NCBI RefSeq assembly: GCF_000758705.1
Contig: NZ_CP009287.1
Coordinates: 6,324,001-6,388,000, forward strand
DNA: 64,000 nucleotides
Reading direction: 5' to 3'
From: Paenibacillus graminis
GTDB lineage: Bacteria > Bacillota > Bacilli > Paenibacillales > Paenibacillaceae
In this document: positions 37,436-47,917 of the stretch, piece by piece
Numbering within the stretch: the stretch's first letter is position 1
How the letters are laid out: every line of letters starts with the position of its first letter
Made by a program: the position numbers and the translations under genes
The notes under the pieces: generated by a model
Seen by the model: the letters and a program-made list of their open reading frames with translations, nothing else
Told to the model about the DNA's origin: nothing
The model's database searches: none

Positions 37436-39814
37436 TTACTCACTGCGCAGGGCTGTAACCGGGTCTTTCTTCGCGGCCATCTTGGCCGGGATGAATCCGC
37501 CGATCATCGTAAGCCCTACACTGATCACGCCCAGAATAAACGCATGCAGCGGATTCAGCTGGGCGACATTCGACAGTTCCGTCAGATTATAGAGAATGGC
37601 ATTAACCGGAATCGTCAACAAGTAGGTAATGCCGATCCCCAGGAGGCCTGAGCAGGCTCCGATAATAAAGGTCTCGGCATTGAATACCCGTGTAATATCC
37701 TTCTTACGGGCTCCCAGCGCGCGCAGGACTCCAATCTCCTTCGTCCGCTCCATGACGGAGATATAGGTGATGATCCCGATCATGATCAGTGACACTACCA
37801 GGGAAATCGCAGCAAAAGCAACAAGCACCATCGTAATCCCGTCCATAATACCGCCAGATATATTGGTAACGATAGCGGCCAAATCGGTATACTCGACCTG
37901 ATCCTTGGCATCACGTCCTTCATTCCATTTATCCAGATAAGCCGTGACCGATTCCTTGGCGCTGAAATCAATCGGGTACAGCGAAACCGAGTTAGGGATG
38001 TCCGTTGCCCCCAGAGATGCCAGCACATCCTCTTTAGTTAAGGAAACAGCCCCCAGTGCTGCGCCTCTGCCAGGGCCCATCATCCCCATCGGACTTGTAC
38101 CGGCTCCGCCTGCGCCGCTGCCCGCGGCACCATCAGACAATACTTGACCGGTCAGCACGTTGAAATCTGCTTTTTCCTGTGCCACAACGATTTCGGATTT
38201 CTGCGCATCTGCTATAAATGAAGCGGCAAGCTCATCCGAATAGGCAATGCCCGGAGACAGTGTAGATATGCTGGAGCCTTCCTGGCCGCGCAGCACCCCG
38301 ACGATGTTCAGGGTCACCGCTTTAGGACTGTTATAGAGGTCCATAACATTCGCGGCTGTTCCGTTTACGACAAACTGCCCGCCGTTTTTGCGGTAATAGT
38401 CGTTGTTCATTACGAGCTTCAGTTGTTTACCAATAAGATCTCCCAGATTGATACTATCCGCTTTATAATCCAGCCCCAGGGCATCGGCCGCAGCTTCGGT
38501 CAGGCGGTTATATTCATCCAAGATGAGCACGACATCCGTCGGCTTGGCAGGGAATGTTCCTTCCAGCACATCATAATATTGCTCCAGATAGCTTCCCGCC
38601 TCACTTCCCTGTTTGCTGGGATATGCGGTGAAGCCGATATTGCTTTTATCCAGCGCAGCCGCCTTTTTGCCATCCGAAACCAGCACATTCATATTCACGG
38701 TGCGGGTATAGGAAATACCATCAATAAGCTCGGGGTCAATCTGATTCAAATACTCGATATATTCTTTAGTCAACACATTTGTATGCTGTGATGAATTCTC
38801 GCTCGGATCATAGGGGTATAGCTTTTTCTCTTTAGGGTACGAGGGAAGCTCCGAGTCTTTGCCGGCTGGCGGTCCCAGTTCTACATTTATCGGTGTCTGA
38901 GTAATCTGGATCGGGAAGTTAGAGAGCGCCCCCGTTTCATAGGTGTTGATCTGCTTATCGAATCCATTCGACAAGGACAGGATCAAGGCAATGCCAATGA
39001 TTCCGATACTTGAGGCAAAAGCAGTCAGGCCCGTCCGCCACTTCTTGGTCGCGATATTTTTCCCGGATAATTTCAGGGCGGTGAAAAAGCTCATGCTGGT
39101 TTCCTTCAGCTTATAAGAGCTTGAGGTCTTCTGATTCGCCAGCGGGTTGCTGTCCGAAACCGCATGACCATCCGAAAAACGAATGACACGGTCTGCATAG
39201 CTCTCAGCCAGCTCCGGATTATGCGTAACCATGATAACCAGCTTATCCTCCGCAATCTTCTTAATCAGCTCCATGATCTGCTCACTGGTTTCCGTATCCA
39301 GCGCCCCCGTCGGCTCATCCGCGAGAATAATATCCGGATTGTTGGCCAGGGCACGGGCAATCGCTACCCGCTGCATCTGTCCGCCGGAGAGCTGGTTCGG
39401 CTTTTTATGGACATGCTCCTTGAGTCCGACCTTCTCCAGGACTTCAAGCGCCTTGCGGTGTTTCTCACCGGAGTCTACCCCGCTGAGCGTCATCCCCATC
39501 TCCACATTATCCGTGATACTCAGATGCGAAATCAGATTATAGCTTTGAAAAATAAAGCCCACACTATTATTGCGGTACGCATCCCAATCGGCGTCTTTGA
39601 AGTGCTCCGTTGACTGGCCGTTGATAACCAGCTCTCCGCTGTCATATTGATCCAGTCCGCCGATGATATTCAGCAGCGTGGTTTTCCCCGAACCGCTCTG
39701 GCCCAAAATGGCGACAAATTCACTTTCCCTGAAATTCAGATTCACTTTATCCAGCGCTACCTGCGTGAAGTCTCCGGTCTTATAGCTCTTGGTGATGTTT
39801 TTTAATTGCAGCAT
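37436..39814 (-). CDS. MacB-like ABC exporter, ATPase fused to FtsX permease
   Basis: A 792-residue protein combining both halves of a type VII ABC exporter. The ATPase (1-225) has Walker [10 protein letters not shown], signature LSGGQMQR and Walker B ILADEPTG. The first membrane helix lies near residue 265, a large extracellular domain of roughly 350 residues follows, and three C-terminal helices carry the FtsX region with the coupling [19 protein letters not shown]. Such proteins move peptides, antibiotics or lipoproteins by mechanotransmission. It is divergent from a two-component system, as in peptide-resistance modules of Bacilli. AAAAGGAG precedes the ATG. Confidence 0.9.
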   Translation of the reverse strand: MLQLKNITKSYKTGDFTQVALDKVNLNFRESEFVAILGQSGSGKTTLLNIIGGLDQYDSGELVINGQSTEHFKDADWDAYRNNSVGFIFQSYNLISHLSITDNVEMGMTLSGVDSGEKHRKALEVLEKVGLKEHVHKKPNQLSGGQMQRVAIARALANNPDIILADEPTGALDTETSEQIMELIKKIAEDKLVIMVTHNPELAESYADRVIRFSDGHAVSDSNPLANQKTSSSYKLKETSMSFFTALKLSGKNIATKKWRTGLTAFASSIGIIGIALILSLSNGFDKQINTYETGALSNFPIQITQTPINVELGPPAGKDSELPSYPKEKKLYPYDPSENSSQHTNVLTKEYIEYLNQIDPELIDGISYTRTVNMNVLVSDGKKAAALDKSNIGFTAYPSKQGSEAGSYLEQYYDVLEGTFPAKPTDVVLILDEYNRLTEAAADALGLDYKADSINLGDLIGKQLKLVMNNDYYRKNGGQFVVNGTAANVMDLYNSPKAVTLNIVGVLRGQEGSSISTLSPGIAYSDELAASFIADAQKSEIVVAQEKADFNVLTGQVLSDGAAGSGAGGAGTSPMGMMGPGRGAALGAVSLTKEDVLASLGATDIPNSVSLYPIDFSAKESVTAYLDKWNEGRDAKDQVEYTDLAAIVTNISGGIMDGITMVLVAFAAISLVVSLIMIGIITYISVMERTKEIGVLRALGARKKDITRVFNAETFIIGACSGLLGIGITYLLTIPVNAILYNLTELSNVAQLNPLHAFILGVISVGLTMIGGFIPAKMAAKKDPVTALRSE

Positions 39815-40009
39815 CTCATCAGTCTCCTTTTCTATCCCTGTACTCTTTGCTCTCTCTAATCTTTCTCTGTTCTTGTCTTGCTGGCACCAGTATAAGTTCC
39901 AAATATAAACTAAACCTCAACTTAGGCAGTTGAGATTCAATTGATGTTCATGAAGTATACTTAAGCCATCTATATACTGAACCCTATGAAGCACCCCGGG
40001 AGGAACCTC

Positions 40010-40684
40010 ATGTTTAATATTCTTGTAGTTGAGGATGACAGCAAATTACGGCAGCTCTTCTGTACAGTCCTGACCAAAAACGGATACCGGGCAATCCCGG
40101 CAGTTAACGGCGAGGATGCCCTTACGGTGTTGGATAAGGAATTTATCGACTTGATGATCTGCGATATTATGATGCCGCAAATGGATGGCTACGAGCTGAC
40201 GCGGACACTCAGAGACAATAACAATAATCTTCCGGTTCTTATGGTGACTGCACGGGAGACCTTTGCTGACAAACAACAGGGATTTCTCGTTGGAATCGAC
40301 GATTATATGGTTAAGCCCATTAATGTAAATGAAATGCTTCTGCGTGTCGGGGCGCTGCTGCGGCGTGCCAAGATTATTAGCGAACGCCGGATTGAATGTG
40401 GAGGAACCGTGCTGGATTATGACTCCCTGACCGTCAACCAGAGACAGGAAAGCATCCTTCTTCCGCAAAAGGAATTTTATTTACTCTATAAACTAATCTC
40501 CTATCCGAATAAAATCTTTACCAAACAGCAGCTGATGGATGAAATTTGGGGGATGGATACGGAATCCGATGAGCATACAGTAGTGGTCCATATTAACCGC
40601 TTGCGCGAGCGTTTCAGGGAGAGCACAGACTTTGAAATTGTCACTGTAAGAGGACTCGGCTATAAGGCGGTGAAGCTGGGATGA
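40010..40684 (+). CDS. OmpR-family response regulator
   Basis: A 224-residue regulator: receiver domain with the acidic pair in VVEDDSK and phosphoacceptor Asp in MICDIMMPQMDGYE, then a winged-helix domain (about 130-224) ending VRGLGYKAV. GGGAGGAACCTC stands before the ATG at 40010. It overlaps its kinase gene by four bases (ATGA) and probably controls the divergent exporter. Confidence 0.95.
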   Translation: MFNILVVEDDSKLRQLFCTVLTKNGYRAIPAVNGEDALTVLDKEFIDLMICDIMMPQMDGYELTRTLRDNNNNLPVLMVTARETFADKQQGFLVGIDDYMVKPINVNEMLLRVGALLRRAKIISERRIECGGTVLDYDSLTVNQRQESILLPQKEFYLLYKLISYPNKIFTKQQLMDEIWGMDTESDEHTVVVHINRLRERFRESTDFEIVTVRGLGYKAVKLG

Positions 40685-41736
40685 GGATGAGGCGCCCTAA
40701 AAACAGAGGTTTGTGGTGGTATTTTGTATCGTTGGTGTTTGTGATTATCCTGTCCTTCCTTTTACTCTTGTCGATCTTAGCCTATCTATATATCAGTCTA
40801 GGCAATGATTTAGTACAGCACAGAAATCCTTTCCCGCCTATTCTAACCATTATATTATTCAGCCTCATCCTCGGAACAACGATCACTTTGACTGTGGGCC
40901 GGAAAGTATTAGCTCCCATCGCGGATCTGATCAAGGCAGCCAAGGAAGTCTCCAAAGGCAACTTTGAGATTCATTTGGATGAATCCCACCGGGTGGGCGA
41001 AATCAGCGACGTCGCTCACCACTTCAATATTATGGTTCAGGAGCTGCGCAGCATCGAGACTCTGCGCAATGATTTTGTGGTCAATGTGTCCCACGAATTC
41101 AAGACGCCCCTTGCGGCGATCGAGGGGTATGCCACCCTTTTGCAGGATGACAGTCTAAGCAAAGAAGAGCATGACGAATACACCGGGATGATTATTGACA
41201 GCGCCCGGCAATTAACCACCCTGTCCGGCAATATCCTCAAAATATCCAAGCTCGAAAACCAGGAACTGCTCACAGAACAAACGGAATACCGCTTGGACGA
41301 GCAGCTCCGGCAGGCTCTTCTATTACTGGAACCGGCTTGGGGGCCGAAGCAGCTGAGCCTTAACCTTGATCTTGAGGAGCTGCGCTATTACGGAAATGAA
41401 GAGCTCATGATGCAAGTATGGCTCAATGTGCTCGGCAATGCGGTCAAATTCACGCCGGAAGGCGGAGAAATTTCGGTTTCTCTCCGTCCCGGCCCCTCAT
41501 GGATTACAGCGGTCATCTCTGATACAGGAATAGGAATGGCCCCGAAGGTCCGCAAGCATATTTTCGAGAAATTCTACCAGGGCGATCCCGCCCGCTCTGC
41601 CGAAGGCAACGGCCTCGGCCTGCCCCTGGTCAGCCGAATTATCAGCTTAAGCGGAGGCACGGTCGAGGTTAGCAGCGAGCCGGGGGTGGGATCGGCTTTT
41701 ACGATTAAGCTGCCTGGGCCAGTCAACGTAAAATAA
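40681..41736 (+). CDS. Sensor histidine kinase with two membrane helices and HAMP
   Basis: A 351-residue kinase. Two membrane helices (about 13-40 and 58-78) enclose a very short extracellular loop of roughly 15 residues. HAMP follows (about 80-132), then the H box in NVSHEFKTPLAAIEGYA and the ATPase domain (N box NVLGNAVKFTPEGG, G boxes DTGIGMA and GNGLGLPL). The short loop is like intramembrane-sensing kinases (BceS-like), which usually sense through a partner ABC transporter, here the one encoded divergently. Confidence 0.93.
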   Translation: MRMRRPKNRGLWWYFVSLVFVIILSFLLLLSILAYLYISLGNDLVQHRNPFPPILTIILFSLILGTTITLTVGRKVLAPIADLIKAAKEVSKGNFEIHLDESHRVGEISDVAHHFNIMVQELRSIETLRNDFVVNVSHEFKTPLAAIEGYATLLQDDSLSKEEHDEYTGMIIDSARQLTTLSGNILKISKLENQELLTEQTEYRLDEQLRQALLLLEPAWGPKQLSLNLDLEELRYYGNEELMMQVWLNVLGNAVKFTPEGGEISVSLRPGPSWITAVISDTGIGMAPKVRKHIFEKFYQGDPARSAEGNGLGLPLVSRIISLSGGTVEVSSEPGVGSAFTIKLPGPVNVK

Positions 41737-41855
41737 GTATTTAATGACCCTATAAAAGAATCGCAAATCCTTTTTGTTATGATGCTTTTCCAAACTGCAT
41801 ATTCGATTTTGCAAAATCATTATGTAGGAATTATGTTGCATACTGAATTGCGCGC

Positions 41856-42643
41856 TTAAAGCATGAGATACTTCCAGATCAACCAGCAAAACAGTACGGA
41901 TACCCAGGAAATGAAACCGAAAATCATCACGATTTTGTTTTCGCTCCACCCGTACTTCAGGCTGAAATGGTAATGGATCGGGGCCATCCGGAACAGCCGC
42001 AACTTCGTCCGTTTGTACCACCACACCTGCAAAATGACCGACAGTTGCTCTGCCAAATAGACGAGAAACAGTATTGGAATCAAAACCTCGACCTTCTCAA
42101 TGATGGCTAAAACGGAAAGGGAACCTCCTATCGCCAGTGAACCCGTATCGCCCATAAACACTTTTGCCGGATAGATGTTGTACAGGAAAAGCCCAAGCAA
42201 ACAGCCGATCATGACGAGTGAAAATGCCTGCACTTCAGGTTTGTCCGAAATCATGAAAAAGAAAAAATACGTCGGAACGGCCGCATTGATCAGCAGCCCA
42301 TCAAGACCGTCCGTAAAATTGATGGCATTCGCCGAGCCGACCACAAACAGAAGCATGACTGCCATATAAAATCATCCAGAAATCCGACGGAGCTGAACAA
42401 CAAAAATGTAACGCATAAGAGCAACATTAGAGGCCCGGGACGAAACTGCAGCGAAATTGCTATCCCGATAAGCAGGGTCAGCCCTGCCATAAGCGGTGTA
42501 CCTCGTTTGGCCTGATGATCCGCTGGTAGCTCGGCGCGAATTGGCTGCGTTAGCCTCAGCCTGCGCAGCGTCCAGATCAACAGCGGGGTAAATACCGCCA
42601 CCAGAAGAAAGGACAGCCCGGAAATAGCCATGATTCCGTACAT
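41856..42643 (-). pseudogene. mraY: Broken mraY paralogue
   Basis: Two frames of a phospho-MurNAc-pentapeptide transferase. The first (from ATG 42643) covers the N-terminal helices with GTPLMAGL and the catalytic FLDDF. The second covers NAINFTDGLDGL, FMGDTGSLAIGG and PIHYHFSLKYGWSENKIV. The intervening 70 or so residues are missing and the two parts are out of frame, so one deletion near 42370 destroyed the gene. Because MraY is essential, another intact copy must exist elsewhere. Confidence 0.85.
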
Positions 42644-42735
42644 ATGACGAACTCCTCTTCTTTATGCTTTTTATTTAAGTGTTCTGCCCGTTAGCTCAAT
42701 GAATTGCTCATCTCTTCTACAATCCTTTTGAGTCA

Positions 42736-43533
42736 TTATAGTACCGATACCATCCATTTAATCCAATAAGCGGCTGGCTCCAGCAATACCTGTGCAAGAA
42801 CAGTTCCAACTAGTCGAGACACCATTAATAACCCAAAAACCTTATTAAGTGTAGCCGTCTTACGTTCTCCTCTTAGAACTTTATCGGTAATTAAACCGAT
42901 TTGCGGATCAATGAGTATGGTAAGTAAAATAGTCGCCATCCCATTTATTAGACCAGAAGATTGTGAGGCGGCAGTCGAGTATTCTGTGGTTAATGTTGAA
43001 GCAAGTAGAGCTGCTAGCACACCGATTGTGTAGATTGCGGTTACCAAACAATTCAGAACCACCAGCCTTTTGGGTATACCTCCAATCCTCAGCCTTGACA
43101 GCATCGATAATTTGGGAAAACGCAAATGATATCGTGCATTATTTATCTTTTGAAAAGAAACCGAAGAACGAATCATTTGTGGTATAGATCCTGCCACTTC
43201 TAAATGAGATATCACTCTTGAAGAGAGTAATACAGCTGATGGGAACAGTAATAAAGCTGTAAATGTCCCTAAGGCGGCAGCACCGATAATAATCCGAAAC
43301 TGATCAATTAGATGATAATCCTGATTATGTTTTGCGTAGTCTAGAATTTTGCCGGTAAGTAGGGCCTGGACCATGTTAGCTGTTCTTGAAATGAGCAGTA
43401 TAATCCCCGATAAGGACATGGCGACCGCTAATTTCCCTAAACGTACACCAGCTAAACGAAGGGAATATGTAAGCGTCTCGGAAAGATGAATAATAAAAGT
43501 AAATAAAGATACTAGTAATACTTGCTCGACCAA
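42736..43533 (-). CDS. amj: Alternative lipid II flippase Amj
   Basis: A 265-residue membrane protein of the Amj (YdaH, DUF2837) family. In B. subtilis Amj moves lipid II across the membrane when MurJ is absent and is induced by envelope stress. Six or so hydrophobic helices span the protein, and length matches the family (about 270). It starts at TTG 43533, with GAGGTGG before it; no in-frame ATG with a ribosome binding site is available. The next gene on the strand is the mraY remnant, a second lipid II gene. I found no clear SigM or SigW promoter. Confidence 0.85.
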   Translation of the reverse strand: MVEQVLLVSLFTFIIHLSETLTYSLRLAGVRLGKLAVAMSLSGIILLISRTANMVQALLTGKILDYAKHNQDYHLIDQFRIIIGAAALGTFTALLLFPSAVLLSSRVISHLEVAGSIPQMIRSSVSFQKINNARYHLRFPKLSMLSRLRIGGIPKRLVVLNCLVTAIYTIGVLAALLASTLTTEYSTAASQSSGLINGMATILLTILIDPQIGLITDKVLRGERKTATLNKVFGLLMVSRLVGTVLAQVLLEPAAYWIKWMVSVL

Positions 43534-43709
43534 TCGACCACCTCATACGCGTTCATAATGATAGTGAATAAAGTTATAAGTAAAATGATAAAGTAAAAAG
43601 CCTTTCGATAAAGAGAAATTATTCTGTCTTTATTTCCTGTTTTCGACCCTCAACTTAATCGATGTTATTCTCAGTGTGGCCCGCCACGGTTATGAACATT
43701 ATTAAACGC

Positions 43710-43750
43710 AAAAAAGGATGTCTCCGAAGCATTAGCTTCAAGACATCCTT
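43710..43750 (-). terminator. Terminator of the second sugar importer operon
   Basis: AAGGATGTCT pairs with AGACATCCTT, with an inner GAAGC/GCTTC; a U-run follows on the minus strand. Confidence 0.85.
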
Positions 43751-43758
43751 AAGCAGAA

Positions 43759-44135
43759 TCAGGTTATCTCAGAACACATACAGTTGAAAGCAGGACGTTC
43801 GCTTAAAGGAGTACAGGCCGGATTCAGGACCGTTCCTTGAAAGACAAAAGGTCCCCAAGGCTTATCGCTCACTGCATAGACGATTTTATGAGTCGTGCCC
43901 GTAGAGTACGACAGATAATATTTCCCCTCATACTTATGCATCCAAGGGCCCTCGAAATATTTTCCATAGATAATACATGATAATCTTCCATCGCATATTG
44001 GTCGCCATTATCGTTTGTAGGTCCGTCGTGGTCGATGTCATGGGATGGATAAATATACAGTTTGCCCTTGAATACATGAGCGGAGGGATCGGCTGTATAG
44101 AGATGGGTAACTAGCGGCTCATTTTGTGCTGCCAT
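43759..44135 (-). pseudogene. Internally deleted glycoside hydrolase family 43 gene
   Basis: The N-terminal frame has the GH43 start HLYTADPSAHVFKGKLYIYP with its catalytic-base aspartate and YAMEDYHVLSMENI. The frame then breaks, and the second frame reads MHKYEGKYYLSYSTGTTHKI, a region normally about 150 residues further on. It stops after QGTVLNP. Both a large internal segment and the C-terminus are missing. It follows a sugar importer, so it once cut arabino- or xylo-oligosaccharides. Confidence 0.85.
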
Positions 44136-44189
44136 AGTCGGATTCTCCTCCTCATTAAAATTAGTATGGTTGATTACCCCAGGAAGGGG

Positions 44190-45044
44190 TTATTCTTTCA
44201 CGCCTCCCAGCGCTACGCCCGCGATAATATACCGGGACAACAGGAAATAAACTACAAACAGCGGTAAGGCCGTCAAAGCCAGACCCATATAGATCGAGCC
44301 AAACTCCGTTTTATAGATATCGCCGCGCAGTAAGCTTACCATGACCGGCATCGTATACTTTTCCTTCTGTGTCAGCAAAATCAGCGGCATGAACAAATTG
44401 TTCCAATTGGCCACAAAAGCAAAAATGGCTTGCGTCGCCACGGCCGGCATCATCAGCGGCAGGATGATCCGGTTAAAGGTTTTGAATTCACCAGACCCGT
44501 CTACGCGCGCTGCTTCTACGATCTCTATCGACAGCGTTGCGAGCAGGTATTGGCGCATGAAGAACACCACCGCCGGAGCTGCTATCGCAGGCAGAATCAG
44601 CGGAAGAAAGCTGTTTGTCCAATGTATTTTATACATGAACTGATAGAATCCGATGGCACTTGCCTGAGAAGGAATCATCATCACGCATAAGATAAAGGTA
44701 AAGAATGGCTTACGCAGCTTCCAGTCATAGGTCACAAGCCCATAGGCCGCCAAGGACGAGAAGTAGACCGTTAAGATGGTGGCTGAACTCGAGATAATAA
44801 ACGAATTCAGGAACCCCTGTATGGGATCAAAGCTCTTATCCAGCAGCACCCGCAGGTTGCTCATCATGTGGGTCGAAGGAAGCAGTGAAAGACCGCTTTG
44901 GATTTCCGCCGTAGAGCGGGTAGCATTTACAAACATGATCCAAAAAGGGAGGATGCTAAGCACCGCCAAAAAGATGCAGACGATATAGATAATCGTCTTG
45001 TTTATCTTTCGGGTAACGGTTCCGTTTTTATAATTGTGGTCCAT
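44190..45044 (-). CDS. Sugar ABC transporter permease (MalG family)
   Basis: A 284-residue CUT1 permease with six membrane helices and the EAA loop (EIVEAARVDGSGEFKTF). It is the last intact gene of the importer operon, 3 bp behind the other permease and ahead of the broken GH43 gene. Confidence 0.93.
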   Translation of the reverse strand: MDHNYKNGTVTRKINKTIIYIVCIFLAVLSILPFWIMFVNATRSTAEIQSGLSLLPSTHMMSNLRVLLDKSFDPIQGFLNSFIISSSATILTVYFSSLAAYGLVTYDWKLRKPFFTFILCVMMIPSQASAIGFYQFMYKIHWTNSFLPLILPAIAAPAVVFFMRQYLLATLSIEIVEAARVDGSGEFKTFNRIILPLMMPAVATQAIFAFVANWNNLFMPLILLTQKEKYTMPVMVSLLRGDIYKTEFGSIYMGLALTALPLFVVYFLLSRYIIAGVALGGVKE

Positions 45045-45047
45045 ATG

Positions 45048-46019
45048 CTATACCTCCCTCACGGCTGCTGCTTTGGCAGATTTTTTAAAATTCTTTTCCG
45101 CTTTTTTCATTCTTCCCGCGTCGCGGTCACGCATTAGATAGAACACCAATCCAGACAATATTGCCGCGATCACGAACATGATCATGCTCGCCGCTGCAGC
45201 GCGGTTGTACATATAGCTTCCCTTGAACGCTTGCCCATAGATGAACATGGACGTGGTAAGCGTGGAGTCGTCCGGTCCGCCCGCAAGGAACAGCTGTGGA
45301 ATATCGAACATGGTTAAGCCACCGATCATCGATGTAATCAGCGTGAATAGCAAAATGGTACGGAGACTCGGCAGCGTGATACGGAAAAAGGTTTGAAATC
45401 CGTTGGCGCCGTCAATCGCCGCAGACTCGAAGAGAGCGGGATTTATGCCCATAACGCCTGCGACAAGAATGATCATGGTGTTGCCGTACCACATCCAGAA
45501 CTGGATGAACGCCACAATGCCCCGCGCTGTTGTCTTATCCTGAAGGAAGAAAATCGGAGCATCGGACCATCCCAGCATATCAAAAATACTGTTTATGGGG
45601 CCCATCGGATAAGCAAACAAAGTGCTGAAAAGCACGGCGATCGTACCCGCTGTGATAATATTGGGCATATAGAGCAGGACTTTGAACGCACCTTGTCCCT
45701 TTATGTTGAGGCGTTTGTTCGTGAACCAGGCAGTGAGCAAGAGCGCCAGAACGATCTGAGGAATGAAGTTGACGATCCAGAGCAACCCTGTGTTGATTAG
45801 AGACTTCCGGAATGAGACGTTATCAAAGAGGAGGTCTTTGAAATTTTGAAAAGGGTTATCCATAATGTGAATCGGTTTGGGTATCAATCCCTGCATATCG
45901 GTGAAGCCGATGACTGCGGTGTATAAAATGGGATATAACGAGAAAATCAGAAATGCCAGGACAAACGGAAAAGTGAAGATATAACCGAATTTCGAGTAGT
46001 TCACACCTTTGCGGCGCAT
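45048..46019 (-). CDS. Sugar ABC transporter permease (MalF family)
   Basis: A 323-residue CUT1 permease with about six helices and the EAA-like loop (ALFESAAIDGANGFQTFF). The C-terminus carries a long basic tail. GGGGTGAAAGC precedes the ATG. It pairs with the next permease and the binding protein encoded just upstream. Confidence 0.93.
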   Translation of the reverse strand: MRRKGVNYSKFGYIFTFPFVLAFLIFSLYPILYTAVIGFTDMQGLIPKPIHIMDNPFQNFKDLLFDNVSFRKSLINTGLLWIVNFIPQIVLALLLTAWFTNKRLNIKGQGAFKVLLYMPNIITAGTIAVLFSTLFAYPMGPINSIFDMLGWSDAPIFFLQDKTTARGIVAFIQFWMWYGNTMIILVAGVMGINPALFESAAIDGANGFQTFFRITLPSLRTILLFTLITSMIGGLTMFDIPQLFLAGGPDDSTLTTSMFIYGQAFKGSYMYNRAAAASMIMFVIAAILSGLVFYLMRDRDAGRMKKAEKNFKKSAKAAAVREV

Positions 46020-46078
46020 GCTTTCACCCCTTTAGTTGATATGAAGGGACGGGATAACCCCCGCCCCTCAATTCTTTC

Positions 46079-47491
46079 TTATTCGCTATCGATACCAAGC
46101 TGGTCTTTGACTTGCTGCTTGAAGGTTTCGATTGCTTTAGCACGGTCTTTGTTGCCCGCTGTATATTCGCGTACTTGCTCGCGCCATAGCTTGTTAATCG
46201 TTTCGTCGTACTGGGTCAAGTTCTTGCCTGAAGCGTTAGCGTTAGCCGGAACGAACACATCGAACATGTTCTGCCCGCCGAGCAGTGGAACTTCACCGTT
46301 TGACTTCGCCATTACCACAGAGGATGCAACACTGTCCTTCGTGCCTTGTTCGCCCTCTTTCATCGTTCCGTTAGCCCAGTAGTACTGGAGGCCGGTTTCG
46401 GAGGTATCGAGCGTCACCCACTTGATAAAGTCCGCAACAGCTTGCTTCTTGGCATCGTCCTTAGTAACGTCTTTGTTAGCAAGCAGCCAGGTACCTCCCC
46501 AGAAGAAGCCTGTCGGCGGTTCGGTAACTGCCCAGTCGCCATTTGTATCTTTTACTTGTCCGCTCATTGTATAGTTGATGAGCCAAGCGGGACCGAAGAA
46601 ACCGAAGATCGGTTGGGCGCCGGCACCGGACATATCTGCGTACCATGCTTCCGTCCAGTCCGTTGTATCGTTGTGATAGCCGTTATCTTTCAGCTTCTTA
46701 GAGAGATCAAGGAACTCTTCACGCTTCGGATCGATATGAAGCTTGCCGTCGACAATCCAGCCTTTCTCAGAACTGTTCTCGATCGCGTGCCAAATATCGC
46801 CGTCGCCGGATACGATGCCATACCCTTTGGCTTTTAGCTTCGCAGCTGCTTCGTAGAACTTCTCCCAGCCAGGTCCAACTTCATTTTTGATAGTGGCCGG
46901 ATCGTCTGTTCCAAAAACATCCTTGGCAATCGAGCGGCGATAGATAAAGGCTCCGCCTGTCGCTTGGTAGCCGAGTCCTTTTAGTTGGCCGTCTTTGCTG
47001 CCGATGTCAACCGAGTATTGGGCAATCCCTGCATCCTTAACCATTTGATCGTCAAGGCCCAGGTCTGCATAGTTAGCAGCATAGCTGGATGCATCGCCTT
47101 GCGTATATTTGAGGACAAACGCCGCTTCAGCAGCAAAAATATCCGGAGCATCTTTACCGCCAGCGGCCAGGGCCTGGTCAAGAGCCGGCTGATAAGCGCC
47201 ATCGGTTGTTGCAATAACTGTAGTTTTAAAATCCACATTTGCGTCGGGATGAGTTTCTATATACTTTTTGGTCATGTTCGGAATCTCATCTGTGAAGCTC
47301 CAGAGATTAATAGTGACCTTCGAGCCATCTCCCTTGGCTGGTGCCGCTGATGCGCTGGCCGAAGCTGCCGGAGCTTCGCTTGGGCTGGATGAGTTTGAGC
47401 TGGAATTTGAGTTTCCGCCACACGCTGTAAGAGCAGATGTCATCACAAGCATTGTAGAGATCCCCGCTAGAACACGCTTCATACTTTTCAT
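46079..47491 (-). CDS. Sugar-binding lipoprotein of the second importer
   Basis: A 470-residue SBP_bac_1-type binding protein. The lipoprotein signal has the lipobox SALTAC with lipidated Cys, then a Ser/Asn/Ala-rich linker. The ATG at 47491 follows GGGGAGG; a longer frame to 47599 has no ribosome binding site. With the GH43 remnant at the end of the operon, the ligand is probably an arabinose- or xylose-containing oligosaccharide. No ATPase gene is present here. Confidence 0.9.
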   Translation of the reverse strand: MKSMKRVLAGISTMLVMTSALTACGGNSNSSSNSSSPSEAPAASASASAAPAKGDGSKVTINLWSFTDEIPNMTKKYIETHPDANVDFKTTVIATTDGAYQPALDQALAAGGKDAPDIFAAEAAFVLKYTQGDASSYAANYADLGLDDQMVKDAGIAQYSVDIGSKDGQLKGLGYQATGGAFIYRRSIAKDVFGTDDPATIKNEVGPGWEKFYEAAAKLKAKGYGIVSGDGDIWHAIENSSEKGWIVDGKLHIDPKREEFLDLSKKLKDNGYHNDTTDWTEAWYADMSGAGAQPIFGFFGPAWLINYTMSGQVKDTNGDWAVTEPPTGFFWGGTWLLANKDVTKDDAKKQAVADFIKWVTLDTSETGLQYYWANGTMKEGEQGTKDSVASSVVMAKSNGEVPLLGGQNMFDVFVPANANASGKNLTQYDETINKLWREQVREYTAGNKDRAKAIETFKQQVKDQLGIDSE

Positions 47492-47582
47492 ACTTTGCCT
47501 CCCCTTTATATTGATTCCTCGGTTTTGTGTAACCGCATACATAATTATAGAGCCGATTGTCCTCAGGCATAAGGAACCGATC

Positions 47583-47610
47583 ATTGGGTAAAATTCCACT
47601 TTTATTGGGT
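47583..47610 (-). promoter_or_regulatory. Candidate AraC-type operator ahead of the second importer
   Basis: ATTGGGT occurs at 47583-47589 and 47604-47610, exactly 21 bp (two helix turns) apart, with TCCACTTTT (47595-47603) between. Direct repeats at this spacing are usual for AraC-family regulators. TCCACTTTT also occurs in the operator-like motifs of the first importer. Confidence 0.35.
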
Positions 47611-47630
47611 TTCATTCCGTTCAAGACATA

Positions 47631-47661
47631 AAAAAACACCAAAGGATCTCTGCCTTGGTGT
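47631..47661 (-). terminator. Hairpin terminator upstream of the second importer
   Basis: ACACCAAAGG and CCTTGGTGT form a hairpin with a U-run on the minus strand. It may end the transcript of the 73-residue gene. The 47662-47917 stretch holds nothing else that I recognise. Confidence 0.6.
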
Positions 47662-47917
47662 CTCCATTCTCATATTTTTTTGAAGCCCGTTTTCAAACGA
47701 GTCAGTCTATTGCTCAGGGCCGTCTCTGTCATAGGAAATCCCCTAACGAGACAGCCCCTACGTATTACATATAAACTATAGCCCAGGTGGCAGATTACAC
47801 CAATCTTTCCACAAGAACCTTATTCCATAAACTAATACTTTGAAATTAATCCAGGTATGTCTTCATTTGAATATCAAGTTAGCTCGCATCATTCGTTTTC
47901 ACGATTGAGGCCAGTTA

